DNA of 64,000 bases. It comes from Mangifera indica (taxonomy: Eukaryota; Streptophyta; Magnoliopsida; Sapindales; Anacardiaceae). The stretch covers positions 930,001 to 994,000 of the forward strand of contig NC_058151.1 in the NCBI RefSeq assembly GCF_011075055.1. Reading direction: 5' to 3'. Shown piece after piece: positions 48,060 to 60,825 of the stretch; the stretch's first letter is position 1, and each line of letters starts with the position of its first letter. The notes under the pieces are model-generated. The model had not been told where the DNA came from, ran no database searches, and saw only the letters and a program-made list of their open reading frames with translations. Made by a program: the position numbers and the translations under genes.

Positions 48060-50003
48060 AATTCAATTCAAGCCTTGACATTAATATCAATCTGTTCTTC
48101 GTCTAGTTTTTTTATCCAAACTTAAATTTTCGTGTTTTTTAACTACCAATACAATATTATAATGACACTAAATAACATTATAACAACACTAGACAATACA
48201 ACAATATGAAATTACATCATTAAACAATCTATTACTATGAAATCACGAGTCTAAATTGAATCATTTATAATGGTTTCTCTCGCTGATTTTATTATTCAAT
48301 TATAAATACCTTTTTAACTAAAGAATTTTTTTTTTATGTTATACAGATTTTTTCTCTTACTAAAAGGCTGAGTGAAAAAAAAGAGATTATTGTTGTGTAT
48401 TCTCTCTTTCTGTATGAGTTACATGTAGGGAAATGAGTTACTGCTATGGTATTTTTATTTAGGGTTTGAGATAAATGATATATATATATACACGGTTAAG
48501 AAAAAAGGTAAAAAATTCAATCTCAAGTAACCACTAGTGTATTTGTCCAAATTTTATTTTCACGCCTTTATCTACATCAATTAAATTAGTTTTTGGCTAC
48601 AAATTCTACATGTCTATGTAACTTCATTCAAAACTCAACCTCTCTGTGGTAAGCATAGACTTCTGTACATACATACATGAAAGTAATAGTACAGCCATTC
48701 GTCTAACCTTAAATAGCACTATCAATTGTTACTAATTAACCATTCTTCCCTTCAAGTATCCTAGAGGTTTAAAGATCTTGGCATATGCAAACAAAGGAAT
48801 GAACCACAAAAGATGATGCAATATTTCTAATCATTACCACCCAATTTATTACTCATTTTAAGTACATAGTTATTTAAGAGATAATGTGTCTAATCATTTT
48901 CTGTTTTTCTTTTTTAATTTCATGCTCAACAATTTTCTGCATAGAAACATATATTTATTAATGAAACAAATACTTGAGATAGGATAAAGGTTATATTAGG
49001 TCAATCAAATGAATCGTTAGGCCCTGTTCATAAAAAATTTTAAAACTGATCTTATATATATATATATATGTATGTATGTATATATGTATTTATAGTTTTT
49101 ATATGATAAACCCCATGATTACAATATGTGTCGAGTCTTTGGATCCACTTTTTTTTGTTTCTGGGCAGTTTATATGATGAACTTATCCCTACAACATTTC
49201 AAGCTAAGGTAAAAGCTTCTCGCTATATAAATAATTCAAAACAACATTCAACAATCACTTACGGGATGAACAACGTGAAAGTCGAAGATCAGTGATTATT
49301 ATAAAGTAAAGTATGTTACATGCTAAGTCGAAGGCTTAGACGAAGGGTAGAAACCAAACATTGAAAGAAGAAGAACTACTTTAATTTGATATGTTTGTTG
49401 CTTTTTGCAAGAACCCTCTAACTCAAAGATCAATAGAAATCATTTTTTAACTCAAAGCAGTTACCATGTTTTGCCTTTACTATTATCGTAGTTTTAGACA
49501 TTGCAATTCCTGGTAGGGCTGAATCTGGCTCAGCCTCAGCTCGGTATTTGGCTCAAATTCACCTGAGTTTATGGTCATATATTCACCATTTACATTCTTG
49601 CTGACATTTCTGTATTATTTAGAATTTGTTAGAGCTCTTGAAATTGTGGCACCGACAATTTTGATGCTGCAGAGATGGCCAGTTAAAGCTAGAGTAAAAG
49701 CAAAGCAGGATTAGGCCTTATTAAAGCAAAAAGCATGAATGTAGAATAACAAGAAAACATAATGTGTATCAGCGAAAGCCATAATTATTCCAAAAAAATA
49801 AAATAAAAAGAACGGTTTAAATCAAAGTAAGCTCTGGCAATATTGAATCCAAGCGATGACGGCTTCCGGCTCCACAGCTGTAAGCATTCAAAGATCCCTG
49901 TTTCTGTTTTCAGAAAATAAGAAATTCAAAGTCCGCATATTTTCACGGGAGAGATTAGTTGAATGAACAACAAGATGCATGGTTATCAAATATTTCATAT
50001 CTC
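48060..50003. other. Intergenic DNA between the second CNGC fragment and C3
   Basis: 48060-48800 shows no gene and, unlike the equivalent stretch at 31.7-37.3 kb, no pyruvate kinase sequence. From about 48830 it is a close copy of the C1 3' flank (26.3-27.5 kb). An interrupted TA/TG repeat lies at 49052-49090. Confidence 0.6.
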
Positions 50004-53000
50004 ATACCGTGAACGGAATAACCAGGTTAAATTGCACTTCTTGAGGAGTGATCTGGGGCTTATTTCTGGTGATTTTGGCTTATTAATGAACACGTCTTTC
50101 AAGTCATAGGCTGTAACGGCGATGGCTTCCACATGCCTCAGCGTTCGAATGGTTCTGGTTGAGATTGGGAGGGTAGATGAGTTCGGTTGAGCTTGAATCC
50201 AGCTGACAAGTTCTTTGCCAATGATAGCGCTCTTAAACGAACATTTTCGCCATTGCTATCACCAATGTCGGCCCTGGAGGAGGTGTATGTCCATAGCTTT
50301 CCTCGCAGCACAAAGAGAATTTCACTGATGGGTTCCCCCTCCCGGATGACGAGAGTTCGGTCACCATAGAAAGCTGGCTTCATACGAGTACACAGCGTCT
50401 CCAACTGCGTATCTTCCCATTTTCCCAACTCTTCTACCTTGATATGCATGCATTCAAGGACTAGAGTAAGAAGACAACCAACATGCATCCAATGCTTGTG
50501 GAATCAAATCAAAAGTTGATATATTTTGCCATAAAATCCAGAGTTAAATCAATAATAAGATTTTCTACGTTTTATGACAATATGGGTTATAATGTACGTG
50601 CATAGTTTAGTTTAGTGTGGGTTTTTAGGATATTGGACATTTAATAACAAGGTTCACTAATCGCTCGGTTAGGTATTTCTCTGAAATCTAGAACACAATA
50701 GTTTTATCTATTAAAATCAATCATTTAGAGAAGTTTTAAGACAAGATTAGACACTACATCAAGTGAATTTCAGAAATTCTACAGATTTAGGAAGCACAAA
50801 ACATTAAAAATTCTTATAACCCTAGAGACCTATGTCATATTTTACGGTTGGATAAGAGCTATGGTGAGCTCGAGCTTCGACCAATGCAAGTTCAACTTGG
50901 CATAAAAATTTTGAGTTTGAATCTAGGCTTGAGTTTGACGAGCTCCCTTTAAATCAATTTGAATTCAATTTAGTTTGTGAGGAGTTAAGTTCGAGTTTAT
51001 CTACAGTTTCAGCCGAGTTTAACTCATTACTAAAGTCAAAATTAACTAAAACGATATTGTTTTAAAACATACTAATCAAAATAATGTCATTTTAGCTAAT
51101 TCAAATTGAGTTTTTTTTTGTTTTTGATCTTTCCTAAGCTTGAGTTCATTAATATAAAATATTTATATTGAAGCTCACCTAAATTAAGCTTGTTTTGGAC
51201 TTATCCAAGTAAAGTTAGCAAATGAGCTCAAATCCACTCGATTTGAATCCACCCCATCTACGGATTTATGTTGTTTCATGTACGGATTAATATTACATAA
51301 TGGAGCAAACATTTAGAGACTTCAGAACTAAAGGTACTCACTTTCTTCAACTTTTTTAAGCGTTCTTCCATCTTCATGTTGTTGACGATATCCTCAGGTC
51401 TTTCGCGTGCAGATTGCAGATAAGTCTGTTTTACAGGATCCATCATTCTTCTGAGAAAAAAATAATAAATTCAAATGTGCTTAATCTTAAGCATAATGAG
51501 ATAGATAGAACATGTACCAACCTGCATATTTCCAATTAAAAACACAAACAGCAGGGTGGAATAGATGATTACAGAAATCACATATATATTTTCCAGGGGA
51601 AAGGTACTTGGTTGGAGATTTTGACCGAAACAACTGCAAAAAAGGAGTAAATAAATAATGTGTTCCACATATCAGTAAAGTTGAAAGATAGGCACAAACC
51701 TGAGAACTTGCAGACCCCATCGTAAACAGAACAAATATTTCTTCAGAAATGGCTTCATTTCCACAATTCTATATTGAAGAGCATCATTGAATATTCCAAA
51801 ATCTGTGATATTTGCTGTTTTATGACAACTTAGCTTCTCTAAATTATGATTACCACAAACGAAAGTGCTAAGTTTCAATGTATTCTCGGAAATATATTCG
51901 TCCCTCCAACAAAAAAGAATCCTGTCGATGGCCAAGCAATACCAGATTGCTCCAAATACCTGAATTCAGAACCAAAAAGTCAGAAATAATTCATCTACAA
52001 CAAATAAGTGTTGGGTAGTAGAAGAGCCAGTTGCAACTTGCAACAACGCCATCCAAGAGTCCATTGGAAAGACAGGTTGACCTTTAAGAGTTCATTGGAG
52101 TAAACGTTTAACTAGAAGGTCTAACTAGGGACCCGTTGCAATAACTCCAGACCTGAGTCCGTAGGAGTGACCGATTGACTTAGTTCAACTAACTGCTCCT
52201 TCAAATGGATGGAAAGTCACACCCCTTTTAGCCTTTTGGGATGGGAGTGGCCGAATAGCACCTATCGATTAGAACTAACTGAATTTGAATTAAAACTTAC
52301 ATGACCTCCATGCAAGTAAAGGAAAAGATTGAACACAGCTTTTGCCCATTTGGCTTTGGCGATAAACCCTGTCTGCTTGGAGGCATTTCTGATAGTTATC
52401 GAGAGTCCAATAACTAGAAGCATATATCCGAAAAGAAACAAGTTCGTTGTAGTCACGAAGATCTTGTCCGTTGTTCCCCTTGCCATATCCGGAAGTATAG
52501 TCTGCAAACAAGTTCAAACAATCAAAACGTGAAAGAGATTACAGACTAATAAGAAAAATGGTGAAAGATTTGAGCTTGCCAACGCAATTAAAAAGACGGG
52601 TACTTGAGTAAACATGAAATGTTCAATCCCCTTCTCTTTCCTAGTAGTCCCCAGGAAGATTTTGCGGATTACATTTGGAACATATAGCAGCATGTAAGTA
52701 TTGAAACAGGTAACCACAGCAAAGGTGGCATACAATTCATTGTTGATTTCCAGGCAATTATGCTGGGAATCGATCACATAAGCGTAGTAATGCAAAGGAT
52801 GCACGAAGATGGCGATCATATAAGCAGTGAGAAAAGCCCCGTATCCCCAAGGACTATCCAGGTCGAAAGTTTTTATTGCAACTTTCAGATAATGACGCAG
52901 GCGTTGCCAAATTCCTCGAGGATCATCGCCTGCAATTTTAATTTCTTCTTCTGTCTTACCGTCCTCAATACTCAAGGCCTGAATCTGAGTCTCCGACCTG

Positions 53001-53225
53001 CACATTAATACAAAGTAGTTTAAAAACAGCTGAACCCAAGACTTTCACTAACTTGCTAAAACTTACTTTGCAGACTCACTTACATAATGAAAAAGGCCAA
53101 AGTCTCTGAATTTCGATCTGCAAATTTGTCTGGAAAATAATGGTGGATTCTTCACCAATATTAATAACTAACCAGTTGGAAGCCTGGAAGGCATCAGATG
53201 CTAATAGTTGCCTTAATTTTTCCAT
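50004..53225 (-). pseudogene. CNGC C3: broken copy closest to C1
   Basis: Exons match C1 almost throughout: 52997-52580, about 52501-52301, 51958-51700, 51633-51522, the 28-codon C-linker exon near 51424-51341, and the binding domain from 50437. Lesions: a deletion in the binding domain (NVRLR, near 50230) shifts the frame, and the donor after the S1-S2 exon is GC instead of GT. The 3' flank and introns resemble C1 more than C2, so C3 and C1 separated last. An ATG matching the putative C1 start lies at 53225. Confidence 0.75.
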
Positions 53226-53401
53226 CTGTATTATTCTTTTCTACTCCATAGAGTAAATGATAAAGTGATGATATAATAATTGGCCAGTGATGAGATTTCA
53301 GTGTCCCACCTCAAAAAATAAGGTAATATTGATGCAGGGTTAGGCCATATTGAGAGAAAGATGATAGGAAGACAATTAGATATCATTTCTGGTACAGACC
53401 A

Positions 53402-54324
53402 TGTAACACCCCAGGTCCAATAACCCGGCCCACTGTCAAGATATTGTCCACTTTAGACACACAGTCCATCATGGGTTTGCTTCTGGGCTTTGCAACCCAA
53501 AACGCGTCTTAACAGTTAAGGAGCTCACAGGCTATTTAACCAATCCAATTCTCCCACCACTAACCAATGTGGGATCCATAGACAGAGCACACACAGACCC
53601 AGCATCTCTCCCGTGCTTTGTCGATGTGGGATTCGCCTAAGGGTATCACATACACCCCCCCTTATGGGACTCAGCGTCCTCGCTGAGGTTTGCCCCACCA
53701 TCGTTCAAGAGGACACGCGGAGTTGCTCTGATACCATTTGTAACACCCCAGGTCCAATAACCCGGCCCACTGTCAAGATATTGTCCACTTTAGACACACA
53801 GTCCATCATGGGTTTGCTTCTGGGCTTTGCAACCCAAAACGCGTCTTAACAGTTAAGGAGCTCACAGGCTATTTAACCAATCCAATTCTCCCACTACTAA
53901 CCAATGTGGGATCCATAGACAGAGCACACACAGACCCAGCATCTCTCCCGTGCTTTGTCGATGTGGGATTCGCCTAAGGGTATCACATACACCCCCCCTT
54001 ATGGGACTCAGCGTCCTCGCTGAGGTTTGCCCCACCATCGTTCAAGAGGACACGCGGAGTTGCTCTGATACCATTTGTAACACCCCAGGTCCAATAACCC
54101 GGCCCACTGTCAAGATATTGTCCACTTTAGACACACAGTCCATCATGGGTTTGCTTCTGGGCTTTGCAACCCAAAACGCGTCTTAACAGTTAAGGAGCTC
54201 ACAGGCTATTTAACCAATCCAATTCTCCCACCACTAACCAATGTGGGATCCATAGACAGAGCACACACAGACCCAGCATCTCTCCCGTGCTTTGTCGATG
54301 TGGGATTCGCCTAAGGGTATCACA
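53402..54324 (-). mobile_element. TRIM B: tandem three-LTR TRIM
   Basis: LTR-internal-LTR-internal-LTR: LTRs at 53402-53650, 53739-53987 and 54076-54324 (249 bp each) separated by two 88-bp internal segments, so the period is 337 bp. The copies are identical except for one base that I noticed (CCCACCACT versus CCCACTACT). Target duplication GACCA at 53397-53401 and 54325-54329; the C1 region has the empty site (GGTACAGACCACGAGC near 30711). On -, primer site TGGTATCAGAGCAAC and a polypurine run flank the LTRs as in TRIM A. The internal segment holds the palindrome CTCAGCGTCCTCGCTGAG. Confidence 0.92.
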
Positions 54325-54401
54325 GACCACGAGCATCATAAGAATTGGTAAATCTTTGATATGTCAATTTTTATATTGCAAGGTGCAACTGTAGAAGAAT
54401 A

Positions 54402-54854
54402 TTAAATGAAAAAGATAAAAGTAAAAGGCAAGAGATAAATGCCTTCCCATGATATTGATTTTTTACTGCAATAAGCTTTGAGTTCATACAACTCAATTAT
54501 GATAGAGTTTTTGCATATACAAACTAATCTACGTAACTGTGAATTTCCACTAGCCTTAGACAAGGCATCTTGCAAACGATTCTCTTCTTCACGTAGAGAT
54601 TCTTCGAGCTTCTTTTTACTATAGCGGAGCCAAGCTGCTTGTGTAAAACAAGCTGCCCAAGTTCTCCACTGTCGTGAATAAAACCTAAAAGTATGTCGCA
54701 ACTGGTTGCTGTGAAGCCGCCTGAACTGAAAGGCAACAAACTTCAACTCATCGGCCGTTAAAGCAAAGGCTTCAACTTCCGTAACAGCTCTAACAATTCT
54801 AGTTGAGGTGGGGAGATTAGAATAGGACTGAGGATCCAGAGCCCATGTGAAAAG
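54402..54854 (-). pseudogene. 3' fragment of a conventional CNGC, cut by Copia-c
   Basis: Encodes LFTWALDPQ, VEAFALTADELKFVAFQFR, RLHSNQLRHTFRFYSRQW, the IQ motif (ACFTQAAWLRYSKKK) and EEENRLQDALSKASGN, then jumps by deletion into sequence that in the C1 copy lies downstream of the coding end. The right end is the Copia-c insertion point; the rest of this gene, if it survives, is outside the window. Confidence 0.75.
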
Positions 54855-55591
54855 TGTTATTTTGTGTCTCCAACTGATGAGGGCATTCTTGTAATTTACT
54901 GTGTAAGGGTTGTGATGTCTTTAGTTTAGAATACAAGGGCATTTAAGTAAAACCAAGGATTAGATATTATAAACCCAACTTATTAGAGAGTTAATCAGAG
55001 GGGGATTAGAACAATTCTTTTCTTCTTTTGGTTTTACGCATTACATTCTCTGTAGAGACTTCCTAGGGTTTTCTGGTTTGCTCCAATGACATTGGTTTTG
55101 AGTTTCCTGATCCGGTGAGATGGTTGTGTCCTCCTTTTTCTCTTCTTTGTTTTAGTTATTGTTGTAACTTTGCATTGTTAATCTTGGAAATTCTTGTTGT
55201 ATTGTTGAAACTAAACAGTTATTAGTAGACAAGACGAGGAAACACCTTTTCCTTCGATGTAGGATTTCATTTCTGAAATCCAAACCAAGTTTTTTCTTAT
55301 GTTGCTTATTTGTTCATTTTGCTTTTGTTAATCTTCAATAATCGATAAATCTTGGGCAAATATTATAAAAAGTGGTATTAGAGCCAGTTGATTTGTTGAT
55401 TTGTTGTGTCTTGCTTTCGATCTGATTGAGTCTTGCTTTTGTTGTTACTGTCTTACCAAGAATCTGTGAAAAAAAAACTCTAAATCTTTAAAGAGACTTA
55501 ATTGATTGTATTTTAATTTATGCTTAGATACTACTGTGTTTCCTTTTGATTCTTGTAGTGGAAAAAGACCAAAAAATGGTTGGAAAGCAAT

Positions 55592-57810
55592 ATGACACCA
55601 ATAAAGATTGATATTGATCAGTTTGTTGGAAAGATAGACTTCAATATATAGAGGAAAAAGATGAGAGCAATGCTGGTTCATCAAAGATGTGCCAAAGCCC
55701 TCAGTGGAAAAGGAGTTTGGTGTGTTAATATGATAGATTCTGAAAATGCTGAGGTATTTGAAACTACTTATAGTTTGTTAATTCTGCACTTATCTAATAA
55801 TGTATCAAGGCAAATAGATGATGTGGATATTGTAGCAAAGCTATGGTTAAAACTAGAATCCCTTTACATAACAAAATCATTAATAAATAAGATATATTTG
55901 AAAGAGCAATTATTTGGATTTAAAATAGAGCTCAGTAAAAGCTTAGAAGAGAATTTAGATGAGTTTAATAAAATCACAATTAGTCTTGCTAATATAGATA
56001 AGAAAATTTCTGATGAAAATCAGGTTATTATCACATTAAACTTATTACCTGAAAGCTTTAAGGATGTAAAGGCTATCATTAAATATAGTAGAGAATCTCT
56101 TTCATTGGATGATGTATTAGGGGTTCTAAGGTCTAAAAAATTGGAAATAAAATTTGAAAGAAAAACCATAGGAGAAGGGTTGCAAGCTAGGGGCAAAATT
56201 GAAAAGAAATTTCAGCATAAGGATAGAAAGGTCAATAGGTCAAAATCTAGGCCTAAGAGAGTCTGTTGGCACTACCACAAAGAAGGACATATGAAAAAGA
56301 ATTGTCCTGATAGAAAGAAAGCATATACCTCAACTAATTTTAATAAACAAGACACTTCAAACATATTAGATGGTTATGAAAGTGCAGAGGTCTTAGTTTT
56401 TTCTGAAGAGGTATATAAAGATGAACGGGTTTTAGACTCAGGTTATACCTTCCATATGACACCTAGACCTTCCATATGACACCTAGAGAGGATTGGTTTC
56501 TAGAGTTAAATCATATAAATAGGGGTAAAGTTCTCATGAGGAATGATGAGTATTGTGAAGTGACTAAAATATGTGTAATAAACTTTAAACTTTTAGATGG
56601 TTCGATTAAAATTTTGGAGAATGTCAAGTTAGTCCCAAAACTGAGAAGAAACTTGATTTCTTTAGGTCTGTTAGATTTCAATAGGTATAGCTATAAATTT
56701 GAAAAAGGCATACTGAAAATTATGAATGATGTATTAGTGGTGATGAAGGGCAGATTGATAAATGGTCTGTATATTTTAGAGGGTTCCGTTGAAGAGGATT
56801 CAATGGTCTCTAAGTTTAATAAAACTGATGATATAATTTTATGGGATAAAAAATCAGAGCATATAAGTTTGATGGGGTTGTAAGAGTTGGGTAAACATAA
56901 ATTAATAGATCTTAACTAAATTGGTGTTTTAGATTTCTATGAAAACTATGTTTTAGGTCCAGTTAAAATACTAAAGTTCACTACAACAACTCATAGATCT
57001 AAACAGGTGTTAGATTACATTCATTCATATATATGGGGATCCCCAAAGGTACTTAATTCCCTCTCTAATGCACATTATTTCTTAACATTTGTTGATGATT
57101 ATTCTAGAAGAGTTTAGGTGTATTTTTTGAAAAGTAAAAATCAAGCATTTGATTTCTTTAAAGAATGGAAAACTCTTGTTGAAAATCAAACAAGTAAAAA
57201 TATTTAAGTGTTAAGAACAGATAATGGCCATAAATTTTGTAATAAGCAATTTACTGATTTCTGTAAGTTATCTGAAATACTAAGACATAGAACCTATACT
57301 AATACACCACAACAATATGGATTAGTTAAAAAGATGAATAGGACCATGCAAGAAAAAGTGAGATCTATGTTAGTTGATTCTGGTTTAAGTAAAAGGTTTT
57401 GGGCTAGATCTTCATCTTCTATTATTAAGTTTAAAACACCTATAGAAATATGTTCTAGTAAACCACCTAGACTGAATCACCTTAAACTGTTTGGTTGCCT
57501 TGCTTATATACATATAAACCAAGGAAAACTTAACCCTAGAGCGCTAAGAATTGTGTTCCTAGGCTATCCTATAGGCACAAAAGGCTATAAAGTTTGGTTA
57601 ATTAATGATTTTAAATGCATTATTAGTAGAGATGTTGTGTTTAATGAATCTTTGTTTTATAAAGATCTCTTTGATTCTAGTCACAAATTGTCTAAACAGG
57701 TCAACCATGTTGAAAGGTCAAGTGATGAACCTGGTTCAAACTCAGATCAAATTCATACTCCAAAGTATGAAGATAGGGGTCTGAACCAGTAATCATCATA
57801 GAATCAGGAT
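55592..57810 (+). pseudogene. Copia-c gag, protease and integrase remnant
   Basis: Gag starts at ATG 55592; a TAG at 55649-55651 stands at a usually Trp position (FNI*RKKM). The zinc knuckle reads CWHYHKEGH, with Tyr where a metal-binding Cys is expected, and the protease site reads DSGYTFHMTPR. A 20-bp tandem duplication at about 56447-56486 shifts the frame inside the protease. After it the frame stays open or stop-interrupted to the integrase core (LRTDNGHKF, 57211), with stops near 56881, 56920, 57116 and 57205. Confidence 0.8.
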
Positions 57811-58580
57811 TATTCTGACAGGACCCATCCCGACCCGCTAATCCTATAATCTTTGAGAATACCATTATAGGCTTAGAAGGGTGAAATGCATCCTGTATTT
57901 TTGTTTGAAAAACTTTTCTACACCATATTCTAGCACAAAATATAATATCATCTATAGGCCTCCGGCCTTTATATGAGTGCATGTCAAAATACATCCTGAT
58001 TAAAGCCAAGAAATCATAAAATAAACTTGTAATCAGGCTTTCAACCTTATCATATACATAACAAAAATTTACATCTTCACTCATTTTTAAAAATCATGAG
58101 AATAGTTTAATTAGGCCTCCGGCTCTTCAACATTTCATAAGTTTATAAAAACAAAACAAAAAAAAGTCTATATGGATGTGTGCAAATGAGGAGACCCACT
58201 AAAGATGCTACACCATGGTGCAACCTAATGAAACACTATCCAACACGATCTGGAGGATTACTGAAAGTAAATATTTATAAGGGTGAGCTAAAAGCTCAGT
58301 GAGTAGGAAATTTAAATCTTTGAGAATATTTAATGCATGTCAAACAAATAATACTATGCCATAAATTCAGCCACACACACAAATCTTTAAGTCTTTTTAA
58401 GGGGAGATTAACAATTCAACTATGACATATCATACCTTAATCCAACACCATGCTAATTTTGCTTACGACCACATGCTTCTCATGTACATTAACTTGAAAT
58501 ATTCATCATACAATAACCTCACACAAGTTGATTGTCACAAGAATGATATTAACAATACTACATTTATCTCATAAGAACAT

Positions 58581-60825
58581 TGTAATACCCTCAGGTGCGT
58601 TTCAGGGGTATTTATGTCTTTTGACCCTATTTCGAGATATTTCCAGTTTTAAATATATATGTTCACATGCATGTGTGTGTGTGTTTTTATATATATATCT
58701 ATATAAATATATAGATATACATAAAGAAATTAAAAAAAAAAAGAGAAAGAAAAGAGAAAAGAAAAAGAAAATGAGATAAGAATTATATAAAGAGAGAGAA
58801 AAGTCAAAAAGGCAACTTTTACCCTTTTTCCATCATCTTCTCCGCCTCATCCAACAACCAGCCTTCTTCATGCTTTTTCTTTGTTTTTTTGAAGAAAAAG
58901 GAAGGATTTGAAAGAGTTTTGGAAGACAAGTAAGGAAAGAAAAGAAAAGGAAACACTTTGGAAGTTTTGGTAACCAAAAGATCTCTTCCTTTTCTCTTTA
59001 CCTATGTTTATATATGTATTGGATGCATGTTATATGAATATGTTAGTATGTTTTGGTGTTGATTTAAGGTGATTTTGGTGATAAAGGAAGCAAGACAAGA
59101 AAAAGGAAGCCAACTTGCAAAAAATTGGCTTGAAATAAGATAAGGGGTATCATCCTTGATATATTGCATGTTTTAGGCTTTTGGTTCCTTGGATCTATGT
59201 TATAAATGATTATTTTGAAGTGTAGAAATGTTGTTTTACCATTTAGGGTGTCTATGTGTGTGATTTTGTTGATGACAGAGAGTTGGACAATATTTACAGT
59301 TTTACCACTGAGTTTGTCCCATGTTTTGACTGTCTTATCTTATGAATCATGGGTGCTATTATAGTTTGTTGGAAAGATCTTTGAATCCTCTTTTCAATGA
59401 TATATAGCTTGTATGAATTAGAAATCATTTGGACTGATAAATATTGTATGAACCACAAGGACTGTTTTACCAAATAAACAGAGGAGACAGTTTTTGCCAT
59501 TAATTTCATCTCACGTTTTGACTATCTTATCTAATGAGTTATGAGTACTATCATAGGTTGTTGGAAAGATCTTTGAATCCTCTTTTCAACGATATATAGC
59601 TTGTATAAATTAGAGACCGTTTGGGCTATTAAATTGTATGAAAAAGAAGGCTACCCTGTCAAATGATTGTTCTGTGAACAGTATTTCACAGTTTTTGGAA
59701 AGAAAGAAAAGGAGGAGAAAAAGGAAAGGAAGAAAGAAAGAAAAGAAAGGAAAGGAAAGGAAAGAAATGAGAGAAAAAGAAAAAGAAGAAAAGCAAGAAA
59801 AGGAATTTGGGGTTCAAGATTCAAGGGTCGCCCAAGAGTATGGTCTGATGAGTTATGAATAGATTTAGATGGAAACAAGATTAGTAAGATATGAAACACG
59901 CATGCATGCTATGAACTACAAAGGGGCACTTTACACTACACCGCCCGCAGTAGGGCAAATCTATAGTAGTAAGATTCAAGGGTCGTCCCAAGAATATGAT
60001 GTGGTGAGTTATGAATAGATTTAGATGGAAGCAAGATTAGTAAGATATAAAACACGCATGCATGCTATGAACTATGATGGGGCACTTTACACTATACCGC
60101 CTGTAGTAGGGCACATCCATAGTAGGACATAGACCTACAATAGGGTCTGTTCGTAGTAGAACATGCTCATAGTAGAGCTCAAATCAGATTCAGAAATAGT
60201 GTAGTGAGAGAAAAGAAGAGAGCTCGAGCTTAGAAGAGTGCCAAATCCCTATAGTCAGCTTCCAGAAAGTATAAAATAGACACCATATGGGACAAAGTAT
60301 GACCCAAATAGTAAAATATGAACTGGATTATCCCTTCGAGTTCTTATGGGGATTATGAGTGAGGTTGAGTCCTAAGAGTGAGTTAGAACAGAAAAAGTGA
60401 TAGTTTACTTAATTCTTTCTCCTTACTGAGTGCTCTTATCTCTCATTTCCTTTTCTTTCCTTATTGTAGGTACATGTGATCGAGGTAGCTACAAGACAGG
60501 GTCAAGTCAGCGAAGATAGATCCGGTTGGAGTAGGTTATCTCTGATTTATATTACATGCATACAGTGGCATGTTCTTGTTGACTTTTGACCTTTTTGAGA
60601 TGATTGTACAATTGTATATGATTACTCCTTGTTTTCAAACATTTTCATATGAGTATATACATTTTTTGTTCGCTTCTAGATTTTCAGTTTTCTTGGAATA
60701 CTTTCTAAACACTTTTAGTGATGTGTTTATTTTAAAGTATTTTAAAAGAAAAAAATAGACGTTTCGGATATTAATTCGTAACATTTCTCCTTCGATGGGT
60801 AGTACTTCTAGGGAGGGGTGTTACA
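58581..60825 (+). mobile_element. Inner solo LTR nested in the outer solo LTR
   Basis: 2245 bp, TGTAATACCC...GGGGTGTTACA, flanked by AACAT (58576-58580 and 60826-60830). Size and ends fit a Ty3/Gypsy LTR. It contains a GA-rich run (about 59698-59810) and two internal duplications. No primer site or coding domain is next to it, so it is a solo LTR left by recombination. Confidence 0.9.
59818..60127 (+). repeat. Tandem duplication inside the inner LTR, period 155 bp
   Basis: GATTCAAGGGTCG begins at 59818 and 59973. The two units share ATGAATAGATTTAGATGGAA, ACACGCATGCATGCTATGAA and CACTTTACACTA. A second pair of similar segments (TTGGAAAGATCTTTGAATCC) lies at about 59370 and 59560. Confidence 0.85.

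Noticed and set aside
53613..54186. Two identical 78-codon open frames
   Set aside because: They are the same stretch of TRIM B repeated with the 337-bp period, spanning LTR and internal segment; no protein signal.
53402..54324. Cassandra-type element (TRIM with 5S RNA in its LTR)
   Set aside because: Size and primer site fit, but no 5S rRNA promoter-like sequence is visible in the LTR.
58528..58779. 83-codon open frame ending in a Lys-rich run
   Set aside because: Crosses the junction between outer and inner solo LTR and the adjacent A-rich run; no coding signal.
59638..59899. Lys/Glu-rich and Phe/Leu/Ser-rich open frames
   Set aside because: Both strands of a GA/CT-rich low-complexity run inside the inner solo LTR.
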